From positions 1 through 51,229 of the forward strand of contig CAIQFD010000002.1 in assembly GCA_903870995.1 (NCBI GenBank): a stretch of 51,229 nt of DNA, read 5' to 3'. Under the pieces are notes generated by a model. The model saw nothing but the letters and a program-made list of their open reading frames with translations, was not told where the DNA came from and did not search any database. Shown one piece after another: positions 29,530 to 38,828 of the stretch (within the stretch, counting starts at the first letter, position 1; every line of letters begins with the position of its first letter). Position numbers and translations under genes: made by a program. Source of the stretch: an uncultured Methylophilaceae bacterium. GTDB taxonomy: Bacteria > Pseudomonadota > Gammaproteobacteria > Burkholderiales > Methylophilaceae.

Positions 29530-29975
29530 ATTGCCCTAAGTAAATTAACCATTTCAATCGCAACCTCAGCCGCCTCAGCACCCTTAACATCAATACGAGC
29601 AAGCGCTTGTTCGTCATTTTCCGTTGTTAAAATTGCATTAGCCACTGGCACACCATATTGCAATTGCACTTCGGACACACCACGAGCTGATTCATTAGAC
29701 ACCACTTCAAAGTGGTAAGTCTCACCGCGAATAATCGCGCCCAATGCAATCAAGGCATCAAACTTTTCGCTATTGGCCATTTCCTGCAAGACTACAGGCG
29801 TTTCAAGTGCACCTGGCACGGTCGCCAAAGTAATATCATCAGCCGCAACGCCTAAAGCCAAAAGCCTCGCTTCACAAGCCTTTAATAAGCCATCACCAAC
29901 TTCACTGTTAAAACGAGAGAGCACAATGCCAACCTTTAGACCTGTGCCATCGAGATTTTTTTCTATCGTGTTCAA
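29526..29975 (-). CDS. ribH: 6,7-dimethyl-8-ribityllumazine synthase
   Basis: Penultimate enzyme of riboflavin synthesis, condensing the pyrimidine intermediate with dihydroxybutanone phosphate; forms icosahedral or pentameric shells. The 149-residue protein shows [24 protein letters not shown] and the [20 protein letters not shown] region (in two stretches: [15 protein letters not shown] and [10 protein letters not shown]). The active-site histidine lies in TYHFE. It is the first gene of the ribH-nusB pair. The remaining rib genes are not in the window. Confidence 0.97.
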   Translation of the reverse strand: MNTIEKNLDGTGLKVGIVLSRFNSEVGDGLLKACEARLLALGVAADDITLATVPGALETPVVLQEMANSEKFDALIALGAIIRGETYHFEVVSNESARGVSEVQLQYGVPVANAILTTENDEQALARIDVKGAEAAEVAIEMVNLLRAI

Positions 29976-30079
29976 GAACTACCCCTTTATGCGAATGCTT
30001 TAATAATGCGTAATGATACCACTAAGCGACACACGCGCTAAAAACCCATCTAATCCATAAAGAAAAATAAGCGTCACAA

Positions 30080-30113
30080 TTGTCATTAAAGTGTCACAAT
30101 AAATTCATATAGT
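30080..30113 (+). promoter_or_regulatory. Pho box and -10 element of the phoB promoter
   Basis: TTGTCATTAAAGTGTCACA (30080-30098) closely matches the PhoB consensus of two TGTCA-type half-sites 11 bp apart (GTCAT at 30082, GTCAC at 30093). A -10-like TATAGT at 30108-30113 begins 10 bases after the box, the standard spacing at PhoB-activated promoters where the box replaces the -35. A further GTCAC at 30073 is out of phase (9 bp). This indicates autoregulation of phoBR in phosphate starvation. Confidence 0.88.
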
Positions 30114-30158
30114 GTCTTCAGTTGTGATAAAACATTATCTAAATGAGAGATTGAATTT

Positions 30159-30845
30159 ATGGCTGCCAATATATTGATCGTTGAAGACGAACCTGCAATT
30201 CAAGAGCTACTTGCGCTAAATCTGACGCAGGCTGGTCATAACCCTATTCGTGCACTATCTGTAGAGCAGGCACAAACGTTAATGCGCGACGCTTTGCCAG
30301 ATCTCATCATCCTAGATTGGATGTTGCCAGGCATGAGCGGTATCGAATTTGCACGCAAACTCAAGGCCGACGAGCTCACCAAGACAATCCCGATCATTAT
30401 GCTTACCGCACGCGGTGAAGAAGCAGACAAAATTCGCGGCTTAGAAGTCGGCGCGGATGATTATGTGACTAAGCCTTTTAGCCCTCGTGAACTCAATGCT
30501 CGGATCAAAGCCGTCTTACGTCGTCGCTCACCGCAAATGACAGATGACCCGATTGAATCGCACGGGTTACGTTTAGATCCAACCACTCACCGAGTGACGG
30601 GCAATAACAAAACGATTGAACTCGGCCCAACTGAATTTAAGTTATTACATTACTTAATGTCCAATCCCGAGCGCGTCCATTCTCGCAGCCAAGTGCTAGA
30701 CCGTGTATGGGGCGACCGTGTATTTGTTGAAGATCGTACTGTAGATGTGCATATCCGTCGTTTACGCCTTGCGCTTGAACAAACTGGACATGAAGATTTA
30801 ATTCAAACTGTACGTGGTGTTGGCTACCGTTTTTCAGCGCAATAG
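30159..30845 (+). CDS. phoB: Phosphate regulon response regulator PhoB
   Basis: 228-residue OmpR-family transcription activator. The receiver domain covers residues about 4-120, with the acidic pocket ED at 9-10, phospho-accepting Asp53 in LILDWMLPG and the lysine in VTKPF. The winged-helix DNA-binding domain covers about 130-225 and ends VRGVGYRFS. The segment LDPTTHRVTGNN and the recognition region DRTVDVHIRRLRLAL are typical of PhoB. The Pho box directly upstream strongly supports this identity over other OmpR-type regulators. phoR follows after 40 bases. Confidence 0.95.
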   Translation: MAANILIVEDEPAIQELLALNLTQAGHNPIRALSVEQAQTLMRDALPDLIILDWMLPGMSGIEFARKLKADELTKTIPIIMLTARGEEADKIRGLEVGADDYVTKPFSPRELNARIKAVLRRRSPQMTDDPIESHGLRLDPTTHRVTGNNKTIELGPTEFKLLHYLMSNPERVHSRSQVLDRVWGDRVFVEDRTVDVHIRRLRLALEQTGHEDLIQTVRGVGYRFSAQ

Positions 30846-30885
30846 CTCATAATGTGCAGGCCTTCTTTAATATGATTGAATAGCC

Positions 30886-32202
30886 TTGCAAGATATCCGC
30901 TGGAGAGCATTTTGGCTGATTATCAGCCTCACTTTTATCTGTCTCATTGTGTGGGCGGCTCAGGATGCCGAGACAGCACTTATCGCATTCTCTATCGGCA
31001 TCATGCTGTATCTATTCCACCATTTATTTTGGCTGAATAAACTTGTTTCTTGGTATAAAAAACCTGACCTAAACTCCATGCCACTTGGAAGCGGCGCTTG
31101 GGAAGATGTATTCGCCACTATTTATCACGAGCAACGCCGTCACAATCGCAGCAAAATTCAACTCAGCTCAGCTTTGGATCGATTTAGGCATGCAGCCAGC
31201 GCGCTTCCTGACGGTGTAGTTTTACTCGATGATGACAATAAAATTGAATGGTGTAACAAACCTGCTGAACAACAATTAGGGCTATCACTTAAACAAGATA
31301 TCGCCCAACCGATCGTTTACTTGGTGCGAAATGCTGAGTTCATCAAATATCTCAAACATCATATTGATATCGACCCCATCAAACTAAAGTCTTGGATCAG
31401 GCCTGACGTTACACTAGAAATCCAACTGGTCGCTTTTGGTAGTAATCAAAAATTATTGATTAGCCGTGACGTTAGTCAACTAGAAAAGCTTGAACACATG
31501 CGCCGTGACTTCATTGCCAACGTCTCGCATGAGCTCAGAACGCCACTCACTGTTGTCGGTGGTTTCTTAGAAACACTGAGCGATATGGATGGCGCTGTTC
31601 CGGAAAGCCTTAAAAGTTACTTTGGCATGATGCAAGAGCAAACTAGTCGCATGCGCTTGCTGATTGAAGACTTGCTCGCATTATCGCAACTTGAAAGTGG
31701 CGCCACATCTCCAGATGAAGCTGAGCTTGATGTTCCAGCCTTGTTAAACACGATATTGAATGAATCCAAGAGTCTCAGCAACGGCCGCCACACCATCACA
31801 CTAGAAGCCAACCCTACGCTAGCATTAATTGGCTCCAATCAAGAGCTACATAGCGCTTTTGGCAACCTAGTCAGCAACGCCATTCGCTACACCCCAGAAG
31901 GTGGCAGCATTGCAATGAAGTGGGAAGAAAACAACCACGAAGCAGTATTTAGCGTCTCCGACACAGGCCTCGGCATTGAACAACAACATATTGATAGACT
32001 TACTGAGCGCTTCTACCGTGTTGACCGTAGCCGTAGCAGAGAAACTGGGGGCACCGGCTTAGGGCTCTCTATCGTAAAACACATTCTCAGTCGTCATCAA
32101 GGCCGCTTAGAAATAACCAGCGAATTTGGCAAAGGCAGTACATTTAAGGCTGTTTTTCCAAAATCTAGAATCGTGAATAAACAAACTGCACTATTTGAAT
32201 AA
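30886..32202 (+). CDS. phoR: Phosphate regulon sensor kinase PhoR
   Basis: 438-residue membrane histidine kinase partner of PhoB. Two closely spaced N-terminal hydrophobic segments (about residues 8-50) are followed by a linker and a PAS domain starting near ALPDGVVLLDDDNKIEW. The phospho-accepting His215 lies in NVSHELRTPLTVVGG. ATPase motifs are NLVSNAIRYTPEGG, VSDTGLGIE and GGTGLGLSIVKHIL. Translation appears to start at TTG 30886: an in-frame stop lies three codons upstream, and the next ATG would cut into the membrane segments. No clear ribosome-binding site is seen, so coupling to upstream translation is likely. Confidence 0.93.
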   Translation: MQDIRWRAFWLIISLTFICLIVWAAQDAETALIAFSIGIMLYLFHHLFWLNKLVSWYKKPDLNSMPLGSGAWEDVFATIYHEQRRHNRSKIQLSSALDRFRHAASALPDGVVLLDDDNKIEWCNKPAEQQLGLSLKQDIAQPIVYLVRNAEFIKYLKHHIDIDPIKLKSWIRPDVTLEIQLVAFGSNQKLLISRDVSQLEKLEHMRRDFIANVSHELRTPLTVVGGFLETLSDMDGAVPESLKSYFGMMQEQTSRMRLLIEDLLALSQLESGATSPDEAELDVPALLNTILNESKSLSNGRHTITLEANPTLALIGSNQELHSAFGNLVSNAIRYTPEGGSIAMKWEENNHEAVFSVSDTGLGIEQQHIDRLTERFYRVDRSRSRETGGTGLGLSIVKHILSRHQGRLEITSEFGKGSTFKAVFPKSRIVNKQTALFE

Positions 32203-32219
32203 CCAATTTATTGGACAAT

Positions 32220-32258
32220 AAAAAAGCGCGGAATCTTTACAGACCCGCGCTTTTTTTA
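32220..32258. terminator. Bidirectional intrinsic terminator between phoR and the flavin dehydrogenase gene
   Basis: Perfect 11-base arms (32221-32231 and 32245-32255) with a GC-rich GCGCGG core, and A/T runs on both outer sides. The 13-base loop can form a small TCT/AGA extension. It is located between convergent genes, so it can serve both strands. Confidence 0.9.
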
Positions 32259-32275
32259 TTTGATACTGAAACTTA

Positions 32276-35200
32276 TTACAACAGGACTTTTTCAATCCCG
32301 CCGTTATTCGCTTTTTCTACATAGTCTTGCATCCAGTTTTCACCGAGCAAGTGTTTAGCCATTTCCACTACGATGTAGTCAGATTTAATACCTGTGTCTT
32401 CACCATAGCGTGACAAGCCTTGCAAACAACTTGGGCAAGAAGTCAGAATCTTCACTTCTTGCTCTGGCTCACCTGGCGTTAAGCCCAGCTTAACCATGCC
32501 TTTTTCTAGTTCTTCTTGCTTGCGCATTTTTACTTGCGTTGCAATATCTGGGCGACTAACCGCAAAAGTACCTGACTCACCGCAACAGCGTTCATTCAAG
32601 GCAACATCTTGACCCATCAGCGCATTGGTCACTTTCAACGGCGCATAGGTTTTCATTGGACTATGGCAAGGGTCGTGATACATATAACGTGTACCAGTTA
32701 CACCTTCAAGCTTCATGCCCTTTTCCATCAAGTATTCGTGGATATCGAGTAAACGACAACCTGGGAAGATCTTCTCAAACTCATATTTCTGAAGCTGATC
32801 CATACAAGTACCACATGACACAATCACCGTCTTGATATCAAGATAATTAAGGGTATTGGCGATACGGTGGAACTGTACGCGGTTTTCAGCGGTGATTTGC
32901 TGGCCTTTATCATGATTACCACTCGCAGTTTGCGGATAGCCGCAGCACAAATAACCTGGCGGCAATACCGTCGTCGCACCCACTTCATAGAGCATCGCTT
33001 GCGTTGCTAAGCCTACCGTTGAGAACAAACGCTCTGAACCACAACCTGGGAAGTAAAAGACGGCATCGCCCTCTTCACCCATTTTTTTAGGGTCGCGAAT
33101 CACTGGCACCATCTTGTCATCTTCAATGCCTAACAAAGCACGTGAGGTCTTCGTTGGCATTGCTTTTGGCATCGGACGATTTAAGAAGTGGACCACTTGC
33201 GCTTTAATGTCAGGCTTGCCCAATGTTGATGGCGGGCGTTTCTTAAAGCCTGTTAACAGCCCAAGCTTATTCAACACTGCATGACCAAGTCGTTGTGCTT
33301 TGTAACCAACCCCCACCATCAAGCTCCGCATTAATTTAATCGTTGCTGGATCTTTAATATTGAGGAAGGTCATCGCCAGCGAAGTGCCAGGGTTGAAATG
33401 TTTCTTACCTTGCTCTCGCAAGAAATTACGCATCGCAATAGACACATCACCGAAGTCGATATCTACAGGACATGGATTAAAACACTTATGGCAGACCGTA
33501 CAATGGTCAGCCACATCATTGAACTCATCAAAGTGCTTAAGTGAAATACCGCGGCGCGTTTGCTCTTCGTAAAGGAAAGCTTCTATCAATAGAGACGTGC
33601 CGAGAATCTTGTTACGTGGGCTATATAGCAAGTTAGCACGTGGTACATGTGTGGTACAAACAGGCTTACATTTACCGCAACGCAAACAATCGCTGATTGA
33701 ATCGGCAATATCACCAATAGCAGATTGTTCCATAATAATGGACTCTTGCTCAAGCAAACCAAAGCTAGGGGTATAAGCACGCTCCAAACCAGAGCCCGCC
33801 ATGAGTTTGCCTTTATTAAAACGGCCTTCAGGATCAACTTTTTGTTTATAAGCAGCAAAAGTAGCAATGGTTTTCTCATCCAAGAACGCCATTTTGGTGA
33901 TGCCGATACCGTGCTCACCAGAAATTACGCCATCTAAATCACCTGCTAATTTCATAATGCGAGCCACAGCAACGTGAGCTGAATGCATCATTTCATAGTC
34001 ATCTGAGTTTACCGGGATGTTGGTATGCACATTGCCATCACCCGCGTGCATGTGCAAGGCGACAAAAACACGTCCTTTAAGCACTTGCTGATGAATTTCA
34101 TCACAGCGCGCTAAAATATTTTGATATTCACGACCAGCAAAAATCAACTGCAATGGTTTTTTAAGCTCACGCTTCCAAGAAATACGCACTTGATGTTCTT
34201 GTACAGCACGGAACACATTTTCTACGGCAAGATTCGCATACTCTTGACCAAGACTACTTGTTGGCAAATCAAGGCTATTAAGCACCTTAAGCCAATGTGA
34301 TTTAACATCTTGAAGCAATTTAAGAGACTGCGTCTTTTTCGACACCAACATCTCTCGATCAACTTGCGTGTCATCATCCTCATACAAAGGTAAATCACCT
34401 TGCATAAATGACTCAAGCGCATCGACCAACTTCAATTTATTATTAATGGAGAGCTCAATATTAATCCGCTCGATACCATCTGAATAATCGCCCAAGCGCG
34501 GCAATGGAATCACCACATCTTCATTAATCTTAAAGGCGTTAGTATGCTTAGCAATCGCAGCAGTACGTGCACGATCTAACCAGAATTTTTTACGTGCTTC
34601 AGGTGATACGGCAATAAAACCTTCACCGCCGCGCGCATTGGCTAGGCGAACAATATGGGATGCCGCCTCACCAACTGAATTTTCGTCATCGCTCGCAATA
34701 TCTGCAATCAGCACCATTTTGGGGCGCTCACTACGGTTAGCTTTGGTTGCGTACCCTACCGCTTTGATATAGCGCTCATCCATATGCTCCAAGCCTGCAA
34801 GCAAGGTAGATTCTGTGCCATCCAAATGATCTTTAATTTCAACAATCGCCGGCACAGCAAGCGCCACATGTCCAAAAAATTCTAAACAAACAGTACGCAC
34901 ATGTTTAGGCATGCGATGCAAAATGAATGTGGCTGAAGTAATTAAGCCATCGCAACCTTCTTTTTGAATACCAGGCAAGCCAGATAAAAATTTATCCGTC
35001 ACATCCTTACCCAAGCCGACTTTACGGAAACTAGGTCCAGCAATTTCTAAAATCTCAGGTTCGCCAATCAGCGTTTTACCATCTATATCAAAACGGCTGA
35101 CGCGGAATCTCGCCACATCAATATCGTGAATTTTTCCAAGGTTATGGTCTAAACGCTCAACCTCTAACCAGTTTGCATCTGGTGTCACCATGCGCCATGA

Positions 35201-36088
35201 AGCCAAAATATCTAGCGCAGTACCCCACAGCACTGCTTTTTTACCACCCGCATTCATCGCCACGTTACCGCCGATACAACATGCGTCAGCAGACGTTGGG
35301 TCACAAGCAAACTCAAGCCCCGCTTCTGTTGCTGCTTCCATCGCACGACGCGTCACCACGCCGGCACCACAATGCAAAGTTGGCACTTGGCGCGCAACAC
35401 CCGGAAGCGTACGCATTTCAACACGACCAAGCGTGTCTAATTTTTCGGTATTAATGACTGCTGAAAGTTTAGTGAGCGGTACAGCGCCGCCTGTATAACC
35501 TGTACCACCTCCGCGTGGGATAATGGTCAAGCCAAGCTCAATACAAGCTTTTACAATAGCGGCCACTTCAATTTCAGTATCTGGATTCACTACCACAAAA
35601 GGATACTCAACGCGCCAATCAGTCGCATCAGTCACGTGCGAAACGCGCGCTAAACCATCAAACTGAATATTGTCTTTGCGTGTTATTTTTCCCAGCTTAG
35701 CTAACGCCTTTTTACGCAAAGCTTCTGTTTGCTTAAAATCCTCTTCAAAAGCATTGACGGCCTCACGCGCGGCCACAATTAGTTTAAGAACGAGAGGATT
35801 GTCTTGTGACCGTTCATGAATCGCATGAATGCGATGATTAAGCGCGCTGATTAACTCATTTCTGCGTTTTTTGCTCGCAAGCAAATCATCTTGCAAGTAA
35901 GGATTTCGCGTTACCACCCATATATCACCGAGCACTTCAAACAACATGCGCGCAGAACGTCCTGTTTTACGCTCGCCACGTAGTTCGTTTAGAACATTCC
36001 AGATATCTTCGCCCAAAAATCGAATAACGATTTCGCGATCTGAGAATGAGGTGTAATTGTATGGAATTTCGCGTAAGCGGCTGGCCAT
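32276..36088 (-). CDS. Large FAD-linked dehydrogenase with 4Fe-4S and CCG domains (DUF3683 type)
   Basis: 1270-residue multidomain oxidoreductase. An N-terminal DUF3683-like region (about 1-150) is followed by an FAD-binding PCMH domain with [17 protein letters not shown] and an FAD-oxidase C-terminal domain with [14 protein letters not shown] and SGEHGIG. Two 4Fe-4S motifs follow ([11 protein letters not shown] and [11 protein letters not shown]), then two CCG domains (FPGCGSE with CCGYPQT, and HDPCHSP with CCGESG). The plan resembles D-lactate/glycolate oxidases fused to their GlcF-like subunit and YdiJ-type D-2-hydroxyglutarate dehydrogenases. It likely passes electrons from a 2-hydroxy acid to quinone; the substrate is undetermined. 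Single-gene unit with its own terminator. Confidence 0.88.
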   Translation of the reverse strand: MASRLREIPYNYTSFSDREIVIRFLGEDIWNVLNELRGERKTGRSARMLFEVLGDIWVVTRNPYLQDDLLASKKRRNELISALNHRIHAIHERSQDNPLVLKLIVAAREAVNAFEEDFKQTEALRKKALAKLGKITRKDNIQFDGLARVSHVTDATDWRVEYPFVVVNPDTEIEVAAIVKACIELGLTIIPRGGGTGYTGGAVPLTKLSAVINTEKLDTLGRVEMRTLPGVARQVPTLHCGAGVVTRRAMEAATEAGLEFACDPTSADACCIGGNVAMNAGGKKAVLWGTALDILASWRMVTPDANWLEVERLDHNLGKIHDIDVARFRVSRFDIDGKTLIGEPEILEIAGPSFRKVGLGKDVTDKFLSGLPGIQKEGCDGLITSATFILHRMPKHVRTVCLEFFGHVALAVPAIVEIKDHLDGTESTLLAGLEHMDERYIKAVGYATKANRSERPKMVLIADIASDDENSVGEAASHIVRLANARGGEGFIAVSPEARKKFWLDRARTAAIAKHTNAFKINEDVVIPLPRLGDYSDGIERINIELSINNKLKLVDALESFMQGDLPLYEDDDTQVDREMLVSKKTQSLKLLQDVKSHWLKVLNSLDLPTSSLGQEYANLAVENVFRAVQEHQVRISWKRELKKPLQLIFAGREYQNILARCDEIHQQVLKGRVFVALHMHAGDGNVHTNIPVNSDDYEMMHSAHVAVARIMKLAGDLDGVISGEHGIGITKMAFLDEKTIATFAAYKQKVDPEGRFNKGKLMAGSGLERAYTPSFGLLEQESIIMEQSAIGDIADSISDCLRCGKCKPVCTTHVPRANLLYSPRNKILGTSLLIEAFLYEEQTRRGISLKHFDEFNDVADHCTVCHKCFNPCPVDIDFGDVSIAMRNFLREQGKKHFNPGTSLAMTFLNIKDPATIKLMRSLMVGVGYKAQRLGHAVLNKLGLLTGFKKRPPSTLGKPDIKAQVVHFLNRPMPKAMPTKTSRALLGIEDDKMVPVIRDPKKMGEEGDAVFYFPGCGSERLFSTVGLATQAMLYEVGATTVLPPGYLCCGYPQTASGNHDKGQQITAENRVQFHRIANTLNYLDIKTVIVSCGTCMDQLQKYEFEKIFPGCRLLDIHEYLMEKGMKLEGVTGTRYMYHDPCHSPMKTYAPLKVTNALMGQDVALNERCCGESGTFAVSRPDIATQVKMRKQEELEKGMVKLGLTPGEPEQEVKILTSCPSCLQGLSRYGEDTGIKSDYIVVEMAKHLLGENWMQDYVEKANNGGIEKVLL

Positions 36089-36271
36089 GAGTGTTCACGT
36101 CAAATTAAAGAAACAATTATATCATGCGAGCGCACGGCATTAAACGGTTACAAGATTGTGGATATAAAGCAGACCGTAGATTTCAAACTAATGACAATTC
36201 CATGAAAAAACCGCACAATGCGTAGAGAATTGTGCCTCACAAAAACGTTCAACAGGATTAAGATTTTTCAA

Positions 36272-36793
36272 ATGAAGTCATTATTTAACTCCCCGGCAAA
36301 GATTTTAATTCCACTCATTGTGGCAGCCTTACTCGTTTTTTTGTTTTTAACTCTCAATGACAAAAAACAATCGCCCAATTTAACTTTCACAACCATTGAA
36401 GGCAAGACCCTTTCAATGGGCTCACTCAAAGGCAAAATGATCGTGGTCAATTTCTGGGCAACATACTGCCCCGGCTGTATCGAAGAAATGCCAGACTTAG
36501 TGAGCACTTATCAGAAATATCACGCAAAGGGCTTAGAAATTATCGCCGTTTCAATTGCAGATGACCCACCAAACCAAGTCCTCAATTTTGCACAAAAAAA
36601 TGCACTGCCATTTCCCGTTATTCACGATAGCAATGGAAAAATTAGCCAGGCGTTCGACAACGTCAGCCTTACACCAACATCTTTCATCATCGACCAACAG
36701 GGCCGCGTGATTGGCAAAACGATAGGCAAACTCGACTTTGTGAATCTGCATAAATTACTCGACCGATCCCTATCAATAAAGGACTCAAAATAA
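36272..36793 (+). CDS. Membrane-anchored TlpA/ResA-like thiol-disulfide oxidoreductase
   Basis: About 173 residues from the ATG at 36272, giving an uncleaved-looking N-terminal anchor (residues about 10-28). An earlier in-frame ATG at 36218 would place 18 polar residues before the anchor and is less likely. The periplasmic thioredoxin-like domain has WATYCPGC (Cys66 and Cys69) and the cis-proline in LTPTSFIID. Such proteins reduce apocytochrome c cysteines or other periplasmic thiols. The last base of its stop is the first base of hemJ, so the two are coupled; a heme/cytochrome link is plausible. Confidence 0.87.
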   Translation: MKSLFNSPAKILIPLIVAALLVFLFLTLNDKKQSPNLTFTTIEGKTLSMGSLKGKMIVVNFWATYCPGCIEEMPDLVSTYQKYHAKGLEIIAVSIADDPPNQVLNFAQKNALPFPVIHDSNGKISQAFDNVSLTPTSFIIDQQGRVIGKTIGKLDFVNLHKLLDRSLSIKDSK

Positions 36794-37206
36794 TGTTGTG
36801 GGTAAAAGCTTGGCATATTATTTTCATGGTGACATGGTTCGCCGGCATGTTTTACTTGCCGAGGCTTTTTGTTTACCACGCAATGTCTGATGACAAAATT
36901 AGCCATGAGCGCTTCAAAATTATGGAGCGCAAATTGTTTTACGGCATCATGACGCCCGGTGGTATCTTAACCATAGGATTCGGTCTGTGGCTTTGGCTAG
37001 GCTACGGAATTACCGGTGGATGGCTACATACCAAGGTCGCCATTGTGGCGGGCTTGGTGGCTTATCACATTTACTGCGGTAAATTATTGTTGGACTTCAA
37101 GCACGACCGCAATCGCCACAGCCATGTTTATTACCGCTGGTTTAATGAAGCGCCCGTATTGGCGCTTATTGCGATTATTATTTTGGTCGAAGTAAAACCA
37201 TTTTAA
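36793..37206 (+). CDS. hemJ: Protoporphyrinogen IX oxidase HemJ
   Basis: 137-residue inner-membrane protein with four hydrophobic segments, catalysing oxidation of protoporphyrinogen IX in heme synthesis. It starts LWVKAWHIIFMVTWFAGMFY, with the conserved His and the FYLPRLFVYHA block; MTPGGILTIGFGLWLW and WLHTKVAIVAGL, holding the essential Lys, are further family motifs. It overlaps the TlpA-like gene by one base. Confidence 0.93.
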   Translation: MLWVKAWHIIFMVTWFAGMFYLPRLFVYHAMSDDKISHERFKIMERKLFYGIMTPGGILTIGFGLWLWLGYGITGGWLHTKVAIVAGLVAYHIYCGKLLLDFKHDRNRHSHVYYRWFNEAPVLALIAIIILVEVKPF

Positions 37207-37232
37207 GCAAAACAACATTCATTTAAAGTCGC

Positions 37233-37991
37233 ATGCAAATCCTTCATTCAGAATGGCTCGTTAAAATGCTTGAAAAATCAGGTACAACCCCTGAAGTACG
37301 GCTATTAAATCTATTCGAAATACTGTCAGATTGGATAAGTGCACCTCAAGTTCAGGCTTCACTTCAGCAAGAAAAGATAGAGGCCTCTCACCCCTATCCA
37401 CTTCAAAATTACTTAAGCAACCAAGCTAAACAGAGTGGCGCAGCCATCCCGGAAATGCTTGCCGAGCAATTAATTTTTCTTGCCACCAGCGCACTCAAAG
37501 AGTGTATTGAAAAGCCACAAAGTGAGGCGCTTCAACACGCAAAACAAGCGGCAAAAGCGCTGATTGAAGCACAATGTCAACCTGAAGCAATCCAAATTAG
37601 TAAACCCACAATGTATAGCGCAGTTGCCGTATTTGTGGGCGCCATTGCAATCGCCGCTTTAATTTACAGCAACAAGCAAGCCGCCCCCTCACAAGGCGAC
37701 ATCGCCACCTCCATGTTCGAGCACACCAACGCTAAGAATAACAAGGAGAATGTCGCTGGGAATCCCAAACAAACTGCAGAGATGTATGCCTCTATTGAAA
37801 CAATGCGAGGCGGAGATTGCCAGTACATTGAAGCATTACAAATCCCTGACGCAGACAAAAAAATCTACCTAGAAAATGTGGTTGGCGGGCAAGTGCCAAC
37901 CAATCTGCATGACCAACTCATTGCGCAACATTACTTACAGAAAATACGTTGCAATTACACACCAATGTTGATGAAACATTCGACCGACTAA
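37233..37991 (+). CDS. Unknown protein with one central membrane segment
   Basis: 252-residue protein of no recognised family. Residues 1-125 are helical and soluble-looking. One hydrophobic segment at about 128-145 (AVAVFVGAIAIAALIYS) leads to a C-terminal half of about 105 residues. That half contains two cysteines (GGDCQYIEAL and KIRCNYTP) that could form a disulfide if it is periplasmic. It lies 26 bases after hemJ on the same strand and may share its transcript. Codon use looks native. No function can be assigned. Confidence 0.7.
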   Translation: MQILHSEWLVKMLEKSGTTPEVRLLNLFEILSDWISAPQVQASLQQEKIEASHPYPLQNYLSNQAKQSGAAIPEMLAEQLIFLATSALKECIEKPQSEALQHAKQAAKALIEAQCQPEAIQISKPTMYSAVAVFVGAIAIAALIYSNKQAAPSQGDIATSMFEHTNAKNNKENVAGNPKQTAEMYASIETMRGGDCQYIEALQIPDADKKIYLENVVGGQVPTNLHDQLIAQHYLQKIRCNYTPMLMKHSTD

Positions 37992-38102
37992 ATTTATACT
38001 ACTCTGTATAAATAGCCGCTCACATCACACCATGAGCTTGATGTTTACTTATTAATTAGATTGATAAAAAAAATAATCAGCTCTTTTATTTCGAGCGATA
38101 AA

Positions 38103-38116
38103 TTACTGTTCAGTAA
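38103..38116. promoter_or_regulatory. Palindrome upstream of the TetR-family gene, candidate operator
   Basis: TTACTG-TT-CAGTAA, with 6-base perfect arms and a 2-base centre, lies 60 bases upstream of the TetR-family ATG in an AT-rich region. TetR-family regulators commonly bind such short palindromes in their own promoters. The assignment is inferred from position and symmetry only. Confidence 0.4.
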
Positions 38117-38175
38117 ATACCAAATCTGCATTAATTTGTGATAGAGTTAAATTTTTAGGCAAAAAGACAATCATC

Positions 38176-38745
38176 ATGTCTGCTCTACGCGAAAAAATAT
38201 TACACGTCGCATCGGATTTATTTCAAACACGCGGCATTAACTCTACAGGCGTCGACACAATCGTTGCAGTTGCTGGCACCACTAAAATGACGCTATACAA
38301 ATACTTCAAGTCCAAAGAAGATTTGATTCTAGAAGTGTTACAAAAAGGCCACCAAGACTTTCAAACATGGCTCAATGACAACCTCAATCGCAGTAGCAAG
38401 CAACCTGCAGAGAAAATCCAAAAACTATTCGACTTTATTGAAGAGTGGGTAAGTTCGCCTGACTTTAGAGGAATGGCCTTTATCAAAGCCTCAGCAGAGT
38501 TTCCAAATGAGGAAAGTGCAGTACATAAGCTTTCTGCTGACCACGCTAAAGAATTTCGCAATTATATTGCTAGCCTTGCAGTTGAAGCCGGGATTAGCGA
38601 TCCAGACAGCCTATCACTCCAACTATCAATGTTAATCGAAGGCGCGATACAAGCAGAGCAAATGAAACGTGGCTCTGGCGCAGTGAAGTACGCAAAAAAA
38701 GCCGCAAAAATCTTAATTGATAGCGCATCAAAAAAACGTCAATAA
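38176..38745 (+). CDS. TetR-family transcriptional regulator
   Basis: 189-residue repressor-type protein. The N-terminal helix-turn-helix covers residues about 3-50 (ILHVASDLFQTRGINSTGV, then MTLYKYFKSKEDLI, the signature of the family). The C-terminal ligand domain contains WVSSPDFRGMAFIKASAEFP, resembling the domain of AcrR/NemR-like regulators that sense small organic compounds. It is transcribed alone; the PfkB kinase gene follows 83 bases downstream on the same strand and could be co-regulated. Ligand and targets are unknown. Confidence 0.9.
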   Translation: MSALREKILHVASDLFQTRGINSTGVDTIVAVAGTTKMTLYKYFKSKEDLILEVLQKGHQDFQTWLNDNLNRSSKQPAEKIQKLFDFIEEWVSSPDFRGMAFIKASAEFPNEESAVHKLSADHAKEFRNYIASLAVEAGISDPDSLSLQLSMLIEGAIQAEQMKRGSGAVKYAKKAAKILIDSASKKRQ

Positions 38746-38828
38746 ATTAGAGCGCTGCATTCTCCACCTTGCCCTAATTCAGCCCTATCGGGATAATAGT
38801 GGTTTAACCTAATCAAAGCTTTAATCTC

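Noticed and set aside
33586-33918. 110-codon minus-strand ORF inside the large dehydrogenase gene
   Set aside because: Overlaps in another frame the iron-sulfur region of the 1270-residue protein, which is intact; no independent start signal.
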